Assembly (NCBI RefSeq): GCF_019749255.1
Contig: NZ_JACWFH010000008.1
Span: forward strand, 291,937 to 355,936
Source: Mesobacillus maritimus
GTDB lineage: Bacteria; Bacillota; Bacilli; Bacillales; Cytobacillaceae
DNA length: 64,000 nt
Reading direction: 5' to 3'
In this document: one piece after another, positions 56,463 through 64,000 of the stretch
How the letters are laid out: each line of letters begins with the position of its first letter
Position numbering within the stretch: position 1 is the stretch's first letter
Translations under genes and position numbers: made by a program
Notes under the pieces: model-generated
Databases searched by the model: none
What the model saw: the letters and a program-made list of their open reading frames with translations, nothing else
What the model was told of the DNA's origin: nothing

Positions 56463-57122
56463 ATGCTAAATAAAAATCAAATCCGATATTCTTTAGATGA
56501 AATGGGGAAGTTATTTCCTGATGCACATTGTGAATTAAATCATTCCAATCCATTTGAATTGGTGATTGCGGTAGCCTTATCTGCGCAATGTACCGATGCA
56601 TTGGTAAATAAAGTAACCAAAAATCTTTTTCAAAAATACAAGACTCCAGAAGATTATCTCCAAGTATCCCTTGATGAACTTCAAAACGATATTAGATCAA
56701 TAGGGCTTTTTCGAAATAAGGCAAAAAATATTCAAAAATTATGTAAATTGTTAATAGAAGATTATGATGGAGTTGTGCCCAATGATCGGGACGAATTAAC
56801 GAAGCTTCCTGGTGTCGGGAGAAAGACAGCCAATGTTGTCGTTTCTGTAGCATATAATGTTCCAGCGATAGCGGTCGATACACATGTGGAACGTGTAAGT
56901 AAAAGACTTGGAATATGTCGTTGGAAAGATTCCGTATTAGAAGTAGAGAAAACACTGATGAAAAAGGTTCCAAAGGAAGAATGGTCCATTACTCACCATA
57001 GAATGATATTCTTTGGTCGATATCATTGTAAAGCTCAAAATCCCCAATGCGAAATCTGCCCATTACTGGATATATGTAGGGAAGGGAAAAAACGAATGAA
57101 AAGTAAGGAGAAAGGAAAGTAA
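56463..57122 (+). CDS. nth: Endonuclease III
   Basis: DNA glycosylase/AP lyase of 219 residues for oxidised pyrimidines. Helix-hairpin-helix LPGVGRKTANVV with catalytic Lys121 and Asp139 (VDTHVER); the [4Fe-4S] ligands are Cys189, Cys196, Cys199 and Cys205 (C-x6-C-x2-C-x5-C). ATG behind ATAGGTGAA. Overlaps ypoC by one base. Confidence 0.96.
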   Translation: MLNKNQIRYSLDEMGKLFPDAHCELNHSNPFELVIAVALSAQCTDALVNKVTKNLFQKYKTPEDYLQVSLDELQNDIRSIGLFRNKAKNIQKLCKLLIEDYDGVVPNDRDELTKLPGVGRKTANVVVSVAYNVPAIAVDTHVERVSKRLGICRWKDSVLEVEKTLMKKVPKEEWSITHHRMIFFGRYHCKAQNPQCEICPLLDICREGKKRMKSKEKGK

Positions 57123-57643
57123 TGGGGATTACACTTAAGGTACCAAGCGAACTGGACCATTCTTTTTTCTTTCCCAAAGATATAGTGGAAATAGAGGACA
57201 AACTACCCGTAGAGTTTATTTCTAGCGATCCATTTATTTATGAAATAGGCTTTTATCATGGGTTAAACATGATAAGGCCATGGGAGAGTCCAGAAAAGGT
57301 AATTCCCTTTCTTCTGGAAGAATGGAAGAAACATAAGAAACAACTAGAATCAATATTCTCAGCTAGGGATGCTTCATCGGCTCTGGGTCCAATGAAACAT
57401 GCTATTGCGATTTTCGTTGAAATGCTGTTCTGGACAAATGGTCAACCTGTTCATTTCCCATTACACAATATCCAGCAACTAAATATAAAGCCTGTTAATG
57501 TTCAAGAGAGAATAGAGTTTATCATTTCAAGGCCAAAGCTCTATCATTCCTTTGCACAGCTTTCGGAACTATACATTGAACAACAGAAACACTTTACTAG
57601 AGAGTTACTATTAAAGAGTAAATTGAAAAACGTCCAGGAATAA
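57122..57643 (+). CDS. ypoC: YpoC family protein
   Basis: A 173-residue soluble, helical protein with no recognised catalytic motif, in the exact place of B. subtilis ypoC (after nth, convergent with ponA). Conserved-looking stretch KHAIAIFVEMLFWTNGQPV. Starts at ATG 57122 within the nth stop, behind AAGGAGAAAGG. Function unknown. Confidence 0.8.
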   Translation: MGITLKVPSELDHSFFFPKDIVEIEDKLPVEFISSDPFIYEIGFYHGLNMIRPWESPEKVIPFLLEEWKKHKKQLESIFSARDASSALGPMKHAIAIFVEMLFWTNGQPVHFPLHNIQQLNIKPVNVQERIEFIISRPKLYHSFAQLSELYIEQQKHFTRELLLKSKLKNVQE

Positions 57644-57662
57644 ATTCCCGGACGTTTCTTTA
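57628..57662. terminator. Shared terminator between ypoC and ponA
   Basis: AAACGTCC plus GGAA (57628-57640) pairs with TTCC plus GGACGTTT (57645-57656). Flanked by A-rich and T-rich sequence, it can serve both converging genes. Confidence 0.8.
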
Positions 57663-60290
57663 TTGGTTTTCACTCTCATCTTCAGGAGTCTCTTCTACAT
57701 TTGTATTAGGGTCTTCAGTATTGATGTTTCCGTTGTTATTCCCATTCTCGTTTCCATTTCCGTTTCCGTTTCCATTTCCATTGCTGTTCCCATTTCCGTT
57801 CTCGGTTCCATTTTCATTCTCATTCTCATTGCCGTTTCCGTTCCCGTTCTCATCCTCGTTGCTATTCCCATCCTCATTTTCATTGCTTTCTTCCTCAGGA
57901 AGCTCATTTTCCTCTTTGGGAACTTCAGATTCAGGTTCAGGAATCTTAATCGTTGTACTAGCTGGATCACTTCGCAATTCACCACGGCTAGCCGTTACTG
58001 AAATGGAGTAAGTACTCCCTGGGTCAGGTGAGGCGATTGCTAGACTGGTGTCAGTTGTTGATTTAAGGACTTGAGATGGGCCACCGTCGATGGAGGCACT
58101 AACCTCAAAGTTCGCACCTTCCTCTTTTGATTCCCAAGTAATTACGATTGAATTTGTAGTTTCATCGAATTTTGCTGAAAGTTTTTTTGGCGCAGCAAGC
58201 TTCTCAAATCTTTTCGAAGTTTCACTTGGAAGATGTCCTTTAACAGCATATTCGGTTATTATTTGATCTCTTGGTGTGTATTCGCTAGCTAATTTTGCAG
58301 GAATGGTACCTCTTTCTATCGCTACTTGAACTACACTATTAGGCGTCGTGAAGTCAGGAGTATCAATATTTTCGGATACCTTTGATACAATCCCTTTAAA
58401 TAATATTTGTGGGATTTTTTGTTGAAACCCATCGGCAAGTAATCCTTTACTCCTTTTATCGTATCCAGTCCATATAGCGGCTGTGTATCTGCTCGTATAT
58501 CCGACAAACCAAGAGTCAGGTACTGCGCCGTCAGGAATATCATTTTCTCTCATTTCTTTATCTGTATAATTTGTTGTTCCAGTTTTTCCTGCGACAGGAA
58601 GATTAGGGATATTTGCAGATCCACCTGTACCGCTCGTAACAGCCGTTTTGAGCATATCGGTAATCATAAAGGCAGTATAGTCTTTCATTGCAACTTCTGT
58701 TTCAGGAGACATATCAATTTCGGTATTGTCGCGCAAAACAATCTTCTTTACAGCATGAGGTTCGGTATAGTAACCGTTATTTCCAAATGCCGCATAGGCA
58801 CCAGCCATTTCCAATGGTGATAATTCATAGGCTCCTAAGGCAGCTGACTCTGTAAGTTCTGATGGTAAGGATTCTCCAAGACCAAGACCTTCGGCAAAAT
58901 CACGGGCCTTAACCAAACCTACTTCTTGAAGTGCCTGTAAAGCAGGAATATTTCTTGATTGTGCTAATGCATCTCGCATTGTCATTGGTCCATTATATTT
59001 ATTATTCCAGTTCGAGATTTTCTCACCATTTGAATATTGGTATGGTTTATCCTCAAGCATATGGAATGTTCCCCAGTTTAAATGTTCAATGGCAGGGCCA
59101 TAATCAAGGATAGGTTTGATTGTTGAGCCAGTTTGACGCTTAAGATCGGTACCGTAGTTCCAGCCGCGCTCGCCAGTTCTGTTCCGTCCTCCTCCAATTG
59201 CTCGGATTTCTCCTGTTTGTGTATCCATAAGGACAATCCCAGCTTGGACCTCATCGTTTGGATAATCAACAATCTCATTAGTATTTAATGAGTTTTCTAC
59301 ATAAGTTTGCGCGTTAGGATCTAAAGTAGTATAAATTTTTAGTCCATCGGAAAAAATATCAAAATCTCCTTGTTCTTCCACTTCGTCAATAACCTGATCA
59401 ATAAAGGCATCAAAAGGTTTTTCTTTCCGTTTTTCACGTTCTTCTTCAGGGAGTAGTGAGGACGTGACCGGAACGGCCTTTGCTTCCGTCATCTCAGCCT
59501 CTGAGATAAAACCATGTTGGTGCATGAGCGTTAAGACGATATTGCGACGTTTTTCTGCATTTTCAGGGTGTGTAAAAGGATTGTAATTGTTAGGACTCTG
59601 CGGAATCCCTGCTAATAACGCAGCTTCATGTAATTCAATGTCCTTTAATTCTTTTCCAAAATAAACTTTTGCTGCAGTACCAATTCCATGACTGCCTTCT
59701 GACATGAAGATTTTATTGAAATACATTTCAAAGATATCTTCTTTTGTATATTTTCGTTCAAGTTGGAAGGAGAGCCATGCTTCCTCCGCTTTACGATCTA
59801 ATGTCTTATCAAAGGTAAGAAAGTAATTCTTAACCACCTGCTGGGTAATCGTACTCGCACCTTCTGCGCCAAAGCCGTCGGTAAAGTTCGCAATGACAGC
59901 TCCTGCTAGGCGAATGGGATCTAATCCATTATGTTGGTAAAATCGTACATCTTCCGTTGCTATTACAGCATTTTCAACCACTTCAGGTATGTTTTCATAT
60001 TCTATATAATCGCGGTTTTCAGAACCTATCTCTGTGATTAATTCACTATTCATATCATATACTTTTGAAATAATTGGATCTTTTAACATTGCTTCGTCTA
60101 GCTCAGGCGCATCTTGAATCATGAAAGCAAAAGTACCAGCACCGATAAGAAGGCCAAGAATTCCAAGGATAATTAAGCCTAAGAATACCTTCTTAAATAA
60201 ACCTTTTTGGGTTTTCTTTCCCTTCGCCTTAGGTTTCTTAGTGGTTTGCTGTTTACGGCGCTCCTCCCTTGTTTGAGGTTTATCTGCCAT
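57660..60290 (-). CDS. ponA: Class A penicillin-binding protein 1
   Basis: Bifunctional peptidoglycan synthase of 876 residues. Order: basic cytoplasmic tail, one membrane helix (about 34-57), GT51 transglycosylase with ATEDVRFYQHNG (catalytic Glu113), transpeptidase with SxxK at Ser389 (GSTIKP), SxN (SRN) and KTGT (about 569), a fibronectin-III-like domain (about 685-770), and an acidic Asn/Gly/Glu tail (about 795-876). ATG with GGAAGGAAA site. Upstream lies recU, 37 bases away, as in the B. subtilis recU-ponA operon. Confidence 0.96.
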   Translation of the reverse strand: MADKPQTREERRKQQTTKKPKAKGKKTQKGLFKKVFLGLIILGILGLLIGAGTFAFMIQDAPELDEAMLKDPIISKVYDMNSELITEIGSENRDYIEYENIPEVVENAVIATEDVRFYQHNGLDPIRLAGAVIANFTDGFGAEGASTITQQVVKNYFLTFDKTLDRKAEEAWLSFQLERKYTKEDIFEMYFNKIFMSEGSHGIGTAAKVYFGKELKDIELHEAALLAGIPQSPNNYNPFTHPENAEKRRNIVLTLMHQHGFISEAEMTEAKAVPVTSSLLPEEEREKRKEKPFDAFIDQVIDEVEEQGDFDIFSDGLKIYTTLDPNAQTYVENSLNTNEIVDYPNDEVQAGIVLMDTQTGEIRAIGGGRNRTGERGWNYGTDLKRQTGSTIKPILDYGPAIEHLNWGTFHMLEDKPYQYSNGEKISNWNNKYNGPMTMRDALAQSRNIPALQALQEVGLVKARDFAEGLGLGESLPSELTESAALGAYELSPLEMAGAYAAFGNNGYYTEPHAVKKIVLRDNTEIDMSPETEVAMKDYTAFMITDMLKTAVTSGTGGSANIPNLPVAGKTGTTNYTDKEMRENDIPDGAVPDSWFVGYTSRYTAAIWTGYDKRSKGLLADGFQQKIPQILFKGIVSKVSENIDTPDFTTPNSVVQVAIERGTIPAKLASEYTPRDQIITEYAVKGHLPSETSKRFEKLAAPKKLSAKFDETTNSIVITWESKEEGANFEVSASIDGGPSQVLKSTTDTSLAIASPDPGSTYSISVTASRGELRSDPASTTIKIPEPESEVPKEENELPEEESNENEDGNSNEDENGNGNGNENENENGTENGNGNSNGNGNGNGNGNENGNNNGNINTEDPNTNVEETPEDESENQ
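57737..57890 (-). repeat. Degenerate hexamer repeat coding the PonA tail
   Basis: On the plus strand the region is built from variants of GTTTCC, ATTTCC, GTTCCC and ATTCTC, encoding Gly-Asn and Glu-Asn dipeptides at about residues 800-851. Such tracts can change length by slippage in whole codons. Confidence 0.7.
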
Positions 60291-60327
60291 ATATATTTCC
60301 TTCCTTTCTAAAGAACTAAATTAATAG

Positions 60328-60942
60328 TTAACTAAGGTTATAAAGATAATCGATTACTTTAATATAGTCAATTCTGGGTTGAAGTCCTAGAGGGATATGA
60401 TATCCCAAATCTTCAATTTCTTGCTTTGTAATGGATTTACGACCGCCTTCCTCCATTCTTGCCCAAAAAGCTAATAAGTGCTTTGCCTCAAGAAGGTACA
60501 CTTCTTCAATCTTCGTAAACCGTAAAATAACAAAACAGATTCCATGATGTTTTAAAATATCCTCCATATGACGGATTTGATGGGGATGAAAGTTTTTGAG
60601 TGGAAAAGATGTTGTAAATTTAGTTTCCTTAGCCTCAAAATCAATATATTTCCCTTTATAAACTCCATTATAATCTGTAGTGGAAGCTTGTTTAAAATAA
60701 GCTTCTTTTATTACAGCAGCACTTCTTTTCGGGTAATCTACATTCACTATTTGGACCGGAGTCGGCTTCTTATGTATAATGGCAATCTTTCGTTCCAAAT
60801 AGTATGAATTTGTTTCATTAAGGTCCTCTTCTAATGTCATCCCACGGTTGCTATAGGTCTGGTTCTTAAATTGTTTTAATTGTGGTTCAACAGAATTAGT
60901 TTTCGGAACATATGGTTTTCCGTTGGGATAATGAAATTTCAA
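60328..60942 (-). CDS. recU: Holliday junction resolvase RecU
   Basis: Resolvase of 204 residues acting in recombination and chromosome segregation. Family stretches [39 protein letters not shown] (with the metal-binding Asp, Glu and Lys) and the stalk region are conserved. Start is TTG with GAGGTGG 6 bases before. Cotranscribed with ponA. Confidence 0.96.
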   Translation of the reverse strand: MKFHYPNGKPYVPKTNSVEPQLKQFKNQTYSNRGMTLEEDLNETNSYYLERKIAIIHKKPTPVQIVNVDYPKRSAAVIKEAYFKQASTTDYNGVYKGKYIDFEAKETKFTTSFPLKNFHPHQIRHMEDILKHHGICFVILRFTKIEEVYLLEAKHLLAFWARMEEGGRKSITKQEIEDLGYHIPLGLQPRIDYIKVIDYLYNLS

Positions 60943-61052
60943 TATTGTCCACCTCGCAAACTAATACCTATCATACCAAATCTTTGGCTGGAATGGTTGA
61001 ATAATTAGCCCTATTTCATCCTAACCTAAAAAGTAACCAAGGGGGGAGCGCA

Positions 61053-62048
61053 TTGAAACCTATAGCTAAAGCTGGAAAAGCAGGAATATCGGATACAGAG
61101 GAACAGCTTATTTTTAAGATCCGCCTGGAAACAAGCGAGTTAAATGTGGACAATGTTTCCAGAACAAACGCATATTTTGATTATTACTTAAAACATCCTG
61201 AAATTATTTGGTCCTTCTTAGCCAGTATGGTCTCGCGTAACGGAGGATACAATATGTGCGACCTAGAAGGTGATTGGTTTCCGAGAATTCTCGATCCTCC
61301 CGTAAGACAACAACTTTTTCTTACCTATGAGCGGGCTAATTGGACAATTTTTCATGATGCATTCCCCCAATTACTTCTGTACCATTATTCGACGAAAGTT
61401 GGCAAGCCTTTGTTTCACCTTTTAACACATTTTAATATATCTTCTTTTATGGAAACAGAATGGAAGTATTTTTGGAGAAAAAGGGACAAATATCGCTTGA
61501 TGAATGCGCTTATCATAAATGAACAGAATGTCATTCACCATTCGGTTATTAAGCATCACAAATACCAAAAGAAAGTGTTTCATACATTAAGATTTCTCTT
61601 TCAAGATTTTTTCCATTTTAGCGCAGTGCTGCTCCCAACAATGAGGGGCGAGATTTATGGTGCGAGCGTAAATGGTTTTATATCTGTACATAAAAGAATA
61701 AATCTTGGTCAAAGAATTGCATCTATTTTGTTTGATCCAGAACTTTATCCTCAGTTTTTAGAATTTTCCCTTCGAACAGAACATACAGGGTCGAGACATG
61801 ACTATGAACAGTATATGGTGAATAAAAAGCGAGAAACTCCATTTCTTAGGATGACATATCCTGTGATTAGTCATCATGACAAATGGCAGCCAGACTGGTT
61901 TCTAGAAAGAAAATTTAATAAAAAATGGTTGAACCCTGATATCTATCATAAACATCCAATCCTTTTGACGGAGTGGTTTTTCGATAAACAAAAGCAATTT
62001 CAAACGTTAATCTCTTTAAAAGAACTATTGTCAAAAGAAGACAGATAA
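61053..62048 (+). CDS. yppC: DUF2515-family protein YppC
   Basis: A 331-residue protein, rich in Phe, Trp and His, that matches YppC by length and position after recU (divergent). Typical stretch: ASMVSRNGGYNMCDLEGDW. TTG start behind AAGGGGGGAG. Function unknown; no membrane helix or catalytic motif is evident. Confidence 0.8.
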   Translation: MKPIAKAGKAGISDTEEQLIFKIRLETSELNVDNVSRTNAYFDYYLKHPEIIWSFLASMVSRNGGYNMCDLEGDWFPRILDPPVRQQLFLTYERANWTIFHDAFPQLLLYHYSTKVGKPLFHLLTHFNISSFMETEWKYFWRKRDKYRLMNALIINEQNVIHHSVIKHHKYQKKVFHTLRFLFQDFFHFSAVLLPTMRGEIYGASVNGFISVHKRINLGQRIASILFDPELYPQFLEFSLRTEHTGSRHDYEQYMVNKKRETPFLRMTYPVISHHDKWQPDWFLERKFNKKWLNPDIYHKHPILLTEWFFDKQKQFQTLISLKELLSKEDR

Positions 62049-62078
62049 AAAAGCAAGGGGATTCCCCTTGCTTTTTGT
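62047..62078. terminator. Bidirectional terminator between yppC and sspM
   Basis: AAAAAGCAAGGGG (62047-62060) pairs with CCCCTTGCTTTTT (62063-62075). The symmetry of A and T runs suits both converging genes. Confidence 0.85.
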
Positions 62079-62081
62079 TTT

Positions 62082-62189
62082 CTAAGTAGATGGACGATCT
62101 GGACCTTCGAGCTTTTTGTCCCCATATCCAGTTTTCTTCTCTTCTAAATGTTTTTGCTCTTGCTTATTTGACTTTTCCTGTTTTTTCAC
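62082..62189 (-). CDS. sspM: Small acid-soluble spore protein SspM
   Basis: A 35-residue minus-strand gene: GTG at 62189 with GGAGGTG 6 bases upstream, TAG at 62082-62084. The product starts MKKQEKSNKQEQ and ends GDKKLEGPDRPST; that C terminus closely matches SspM of B. subtilis (which I recall ending DKKLGGPNRPST) and the locus is the same. Minor forespore SASP, expected SigG-dependent; I could not fix a SigG promoter. Confidence 0.85.
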   Translation of the reverse strand: MKKQEKSNKQEQKHLEEKKTGYGDKKLEGPDRPST

Positions 62190-62293
62190 AAATAACACCT
62201 CCGATTTATAGTCTGTTCAAATTGGGCTATTTCATTCTAGGTGTTGTCGAATCATGCTTAGCTTTTCAAAAATTCACTTTCTTTGCCGAATCC

Positions 62294-62315
62294 CTACTAG
62301 TTTTGTCACTAGTAG
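62294..62315. other. Inverted repeat between sspM and yppD
   Basis: CTACTAGT (62294-62301) and ACTAGTAG (62308-62315) flank TTTGTC. It has no T run, so it is more like an operator or RNA stem in the divergent promoter region. Confidence 0.4.
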
Positions 62316-62375
62316 AGGACATAGAGACAAAACCACGAATAAAGATACTTAAGTTCACAAGGGAGGTTTGCAAAT

Positions 62376-62642
62376 ATGAAAACAAACGGTATTGAGAGGG
62401 AAGACATTATTCTAATGCTCGCGGATATTAATCAACAGCTTAATAAATTGGAAGTTGAATTGCACTCCTCAACGGAAGAATTCTGTAACAGTTGGTACAA
62501 ATCACACGAAGAACGTCTAAATCAATGTGATAAAAAACTTTCCGCTCTTGAGGAAAGCATAGACAAACTTGATGCAGGAAAGCGAGAAATGAAAATGACT
62601 TACCCCAGCAAGAAAGTGGTAAAACTTGAACTAGGGTACTAA
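62376..62642 (+). CDS. yppD: Small coiled-coil protein at the yppD position
   Basis: An 88-residue hydrophilic, helical protein (heptad-like stretch about 10-70, LADINQQLNKLEVEL and KLSALEESIDKLDAG). I name it from position between yppC and yppE rather than from a motif. ATG after AAGGGAGGT. Terminator at 62664-62699. Function unknown. Confidence 0.6.
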   Translation: MKTNGIEREDIILMLADINQQLNKLEVELHSSTEEFCNSWYKSHEERLNQCDKKLSALEESIDKLDAGKREMKMTYPSKKVVKLELGY

Positions 62643-62663
62643 ACAAAATAAAATGAAAGAAAG

Positions 62664-62699
62664 AGAAGTGGCTTTTCAAGAAGCTGCTTTTATTTTTTT
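62664..62699 (+). terminator. Terminator after yppD
   Basis: AAGTGGCTT (62666-62674) pairs with AAGCTGCTT (62681-62689, two GU pairs), then a T-rich run. Confidence 0.7.
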
Positions 62700-62805
62700 G
62701 CTTTTTCACCATTTATCACAAAGGTTCCCGCGAAATACTGCGAGAGAAGTGTATGTAGCGGGAAGCAACATCCGAGAAGGACATAGCCACTATAGGAGGT
62801 TCAAC

Positions 62806-63177
62806 ATGAAATCGAACGAAGCTTTGCTAGAGATGACAAATAACTTGTTAAAATATAGACAGTTCATCGTGGAACGATTTGAACAGTCAAAAAAAACAGG
62901 AGAACAGGGAGACTTTTATGAAGAGGTAAAGCCATTTGCTGATGAAGTTAAGCAGATGACTGATGACTGGAGAGGTCTTACCTTATCATGGCTGTCTCAG
63001 AACCCACAGCGTCACTTACATGCTCGCCAAATAGACGCAACCGCTGAAAACCTGGAAATGGTTTCCGTATCTGCCTTCTTCCCGAATACGAGCAAGAAGA
63101 AATTCTTAGATCATGTCCAATCGATTGAATATGTCCTAAAGGGTCTGGTTAGTGCGATTGAGGACCAGAAAAGTTGA
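62806..63177 (+). CDS. yppE: DUF1798-family protein YppE
   Basis: A 123-residue all-helical protein, the length of B. subtilis YppE, a four-helix bundle of unknown function. ATG 62806 behind ATAGGAGGT; an upstream in-frame ATG at 62653 runs through the yppD terminator and is rejected. Convergent with yppF. Confidence 0.85.
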   Translation: MKSNEALLEMTNNLLKYRQFIVERFEQSKKTGEQGDFYEEVKPFADEVKQMTDDWRGLTLSWLSQNPQRHLHARQIDATAENLEMVSVSAFFPNTSKKKFLDHVQSIEYVLKGLVSAIEDQKS

Positions 63178-63195
63178 ATAAAAGGGAATGTTTTC

Positions 63196-63227
63196 CTAAA
63201 AAATAAAGTACCCTTATTAGGGTACTT
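63196..63227 (-). terminator. Terminator of yppF
   Basis: AAGTACCCT (63206-63214) and AGGGTACTT (63219-63227) form the stem; the A run at 63198-63203 is the T run on the minus strand. Confidence 0.75.
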
Positions 63228-63237
63228 AAAAAACAAC

Positions 63238-63432
63238 CTAGGAAAGTTGCTTGAAGTCTTCAGGGATAACAGCTCCCTGAAGCTCGAGCTCTCGCATAAG
63301 GCTACGATAATCATTGAAGGAAATTTCATTTTGTACATAAGCTCTCTTGGCGAAGTCTAGCAATTCATTTACATGCTCAGGTGTATGTTTTCGTGCCTGC
63401 GTAAACATAAATGTTAATTCTTGCACAGTCAT
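63238..63432 (-). CDS. yppF: YppF-like small protein
   Basis: A 64-residue helical protein (MTVQELTFMFTQARKHTPEHV at the start) matching YppF in length and position between yppE and yppG. ATG with GGGAGGAAAA upstream on the minus strand. Function unknown. Confidence 0.8.
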   Translation of the reverse strand: MTVQELTFMFTQARKHTPEHVNELLDFAKRAYVQNEISFNDYRSLMRELELQGAVIPEDFKQLS

Positions 63433-63562
63433 GACTTTTCCTCCCTCAGCTTTTCTCCTATTTTACCATGAATATCCAGGTTGTTATTATTTTTTAAAAA
63501 ATGAAATTTCAGACAACATTCTCCATGGTTAGACAAAGTGTGAAAAATTTTCCAGAGATATC

Positions 63563-63590
63563 ACCATCTAGGCGGTTGACACATAAAATG
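63563..63590 (+). promoter_or_regulatory. Candidate mother-cell (SigK or SigE) promoter of yppG
   Basis: CATAAAATG at 63582-63590, with AC at 63563-63564 17 bases upstream, fits a SigK pattern; CATAAAAT also resembles a SigE -10. By eye only. Confidence 0.35.
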
Positions 63591-63620
63591 TTGTAGCGAA
63601 GAAATGAGGAGGAAGTCTCA

Positions 63621-64000
63621 ATGTTTGGTCGAAAAAGAAAAAGGCAAATGTATGCCCCATACATGAATTACACAACACCTTATCATGCTTTTCCGGTCAA
63701 CGTGAATGGATTTGACCAACGGGTTATGCCTCAACCAAATACCCAAACACCTTATAATCCATATTGGAATGGTGTGCCAATAAATTTCCCAACTCAATAT
63801 TCAGGCTTTTATCATCAGCCGTATGCAGCGGGTCAAATAGACTCCGGCTATAATGGTGGCTACGGACAACAACAGAATCTTTCTCATCTTTTATTTGAAA
63901 ACCCTCTGCAGCCAACAAATGAACCTTCATATGGGGGGTATTATCAACAAGAAATACCCTACCAAAATATGAACCCCTATCCACAGCAGGCATTTCTGCC
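63621..64000 (+). CDS. yppG: YppG-like protein (partial, runs off the window)
   Basis: An open frame from ATG 63621, behind GAGGAGGAAG, continues to the window end (126 codons). It starts with a basic MFGRKRKRQMYAPY and continues with a low-complexity, Tyr-, Gln-, Pro- and Asn-rich sequence (for example YGGYYQQEIPYQNMNPYPQQ). This matches the YppG-like family and position. The composition resembles spore coat proteins, which is inference. Confidence 0.8.
   Translation, partial: MFGRKRKRQMYAPYMNYTTPYHAFPVNVNGFDQRVMPQPNTQTPYNPYWNGVPINFPTQYSGFYHQPYAAGQIDSGYNGGYGQQQNLSHLLFENPLQPTNEPSYGGYYQQEIPYQNMNPYPQQAFL

Noticed and set aside
57663-58011. Two long plus-strand frames opposite the ponA tail, and one more on the minus strand
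   Set aside because: They come from the hexamer repeats, which stay open in several frames. No ribosome sites.
62653-62805. N-terminal extension of YppE from ATG 62653
   Set aside because: It would include the yppD terminator, and ATG 62806 has a near-perfect site and gives the family length.
1-64000. Prophage, insertion sequence, CRISPR array, toxin-antitoxin or defence island
   Set aside because: No transposase, integrase, spaced repeats or defence domains are seen; nearly all genes are syntenic housekeeping or sporulation genes.

Overview
This window is ordinary core chromosome of an aerobic, endospore-forming, low-GC Bacillaceae (Bacillus in the broad sense). Evidence for a spore former: spoIVA, sleB-ypeB, yphB/seaA-ypzH, ypjB, and a small acid-soluble spore protein gene (sspM). 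Evidence for a bacillus: bacillithiol synthesis and recycling (bshA, bshB1, ypdA), menaquinone-7 synthesis (hepS-menG-hepT), TRAP (mtrB), and gene order nearly collinear with the B. subtilis ypbF-yppG segment. Family assignments come from reading the proteins and from remembered gene order, not from a search.

Layout: (1) 1-8.96 kb: end of ypbF, ypbG, mecB (ypbH), gudB, ypdA, an asparaginase on the minus strand, prsW, sleB-ypeB, ypfB. (2) 9-16.3 kb: cmk-plsC, the S1-domain protein ypfD, fni, a tiny minus-strand ypzI, yphA-yphB(seaA)-ypzH, der. (3) 16.3-21.9 kb: gpsA, yphE, yphF, spoIVA, hbs, folE-mtrB. (4) 22-31.6 kb: hepS-menG-hepT, ndk, and an aromatic cluster aroF-aroB-aroH-hisC-tyrA-aroE that lacks the trp genes found between aroH and hisC in B. 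subtilis. (5) 31.8-40.7 kb: a degenerate amidohydrolase-like gene, ypiA-ypiB-ypiF, the menaquinol:cytochrome c reductase operon qcrABC, ypjA, ypjB, a YugP-like membrane metallopeptidase, ypjC. (6) 40.9-48.8 kb: ypjD-dapB-mgsA-bshB1-bshA-cca-birA with tight overlaps, then a structured intergenic transcript and panBCD. (7) 48.9-57.6 kb: dinG, a broken ypmA, ypmB-aspB, asnS, dnaD-nth-ypoC. (8) 57.7-64 kb: ponA and recU on the minus strand, yppC, sspM, yppD, yppE, yppF, and the start of yppG.

The genes serve aromatic amino acid and chorismate supply, quinone and bc complex respiration, thiol redox balance, CoA precursor (pantothenate) synthesis, DNA replication and repair, cell wall synthesis and sporulation. 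I see no prophage, insertion sequence, CRISPR array, defence island or tRNA/rRNA gene.

Most notable: a ypmA pseudogene explained by three single-base indels; a structured RNA with its own promoter and terminator between birA and panB, followed by a hairpin that can cover the panB Shine-Dalgarno; an amidohydrolase-like protein that has lost its HxH metal motif; TRAP kept while the aro cluster lacks trp genes; and two very short genes (ypzI, sspM) that are easily missed.
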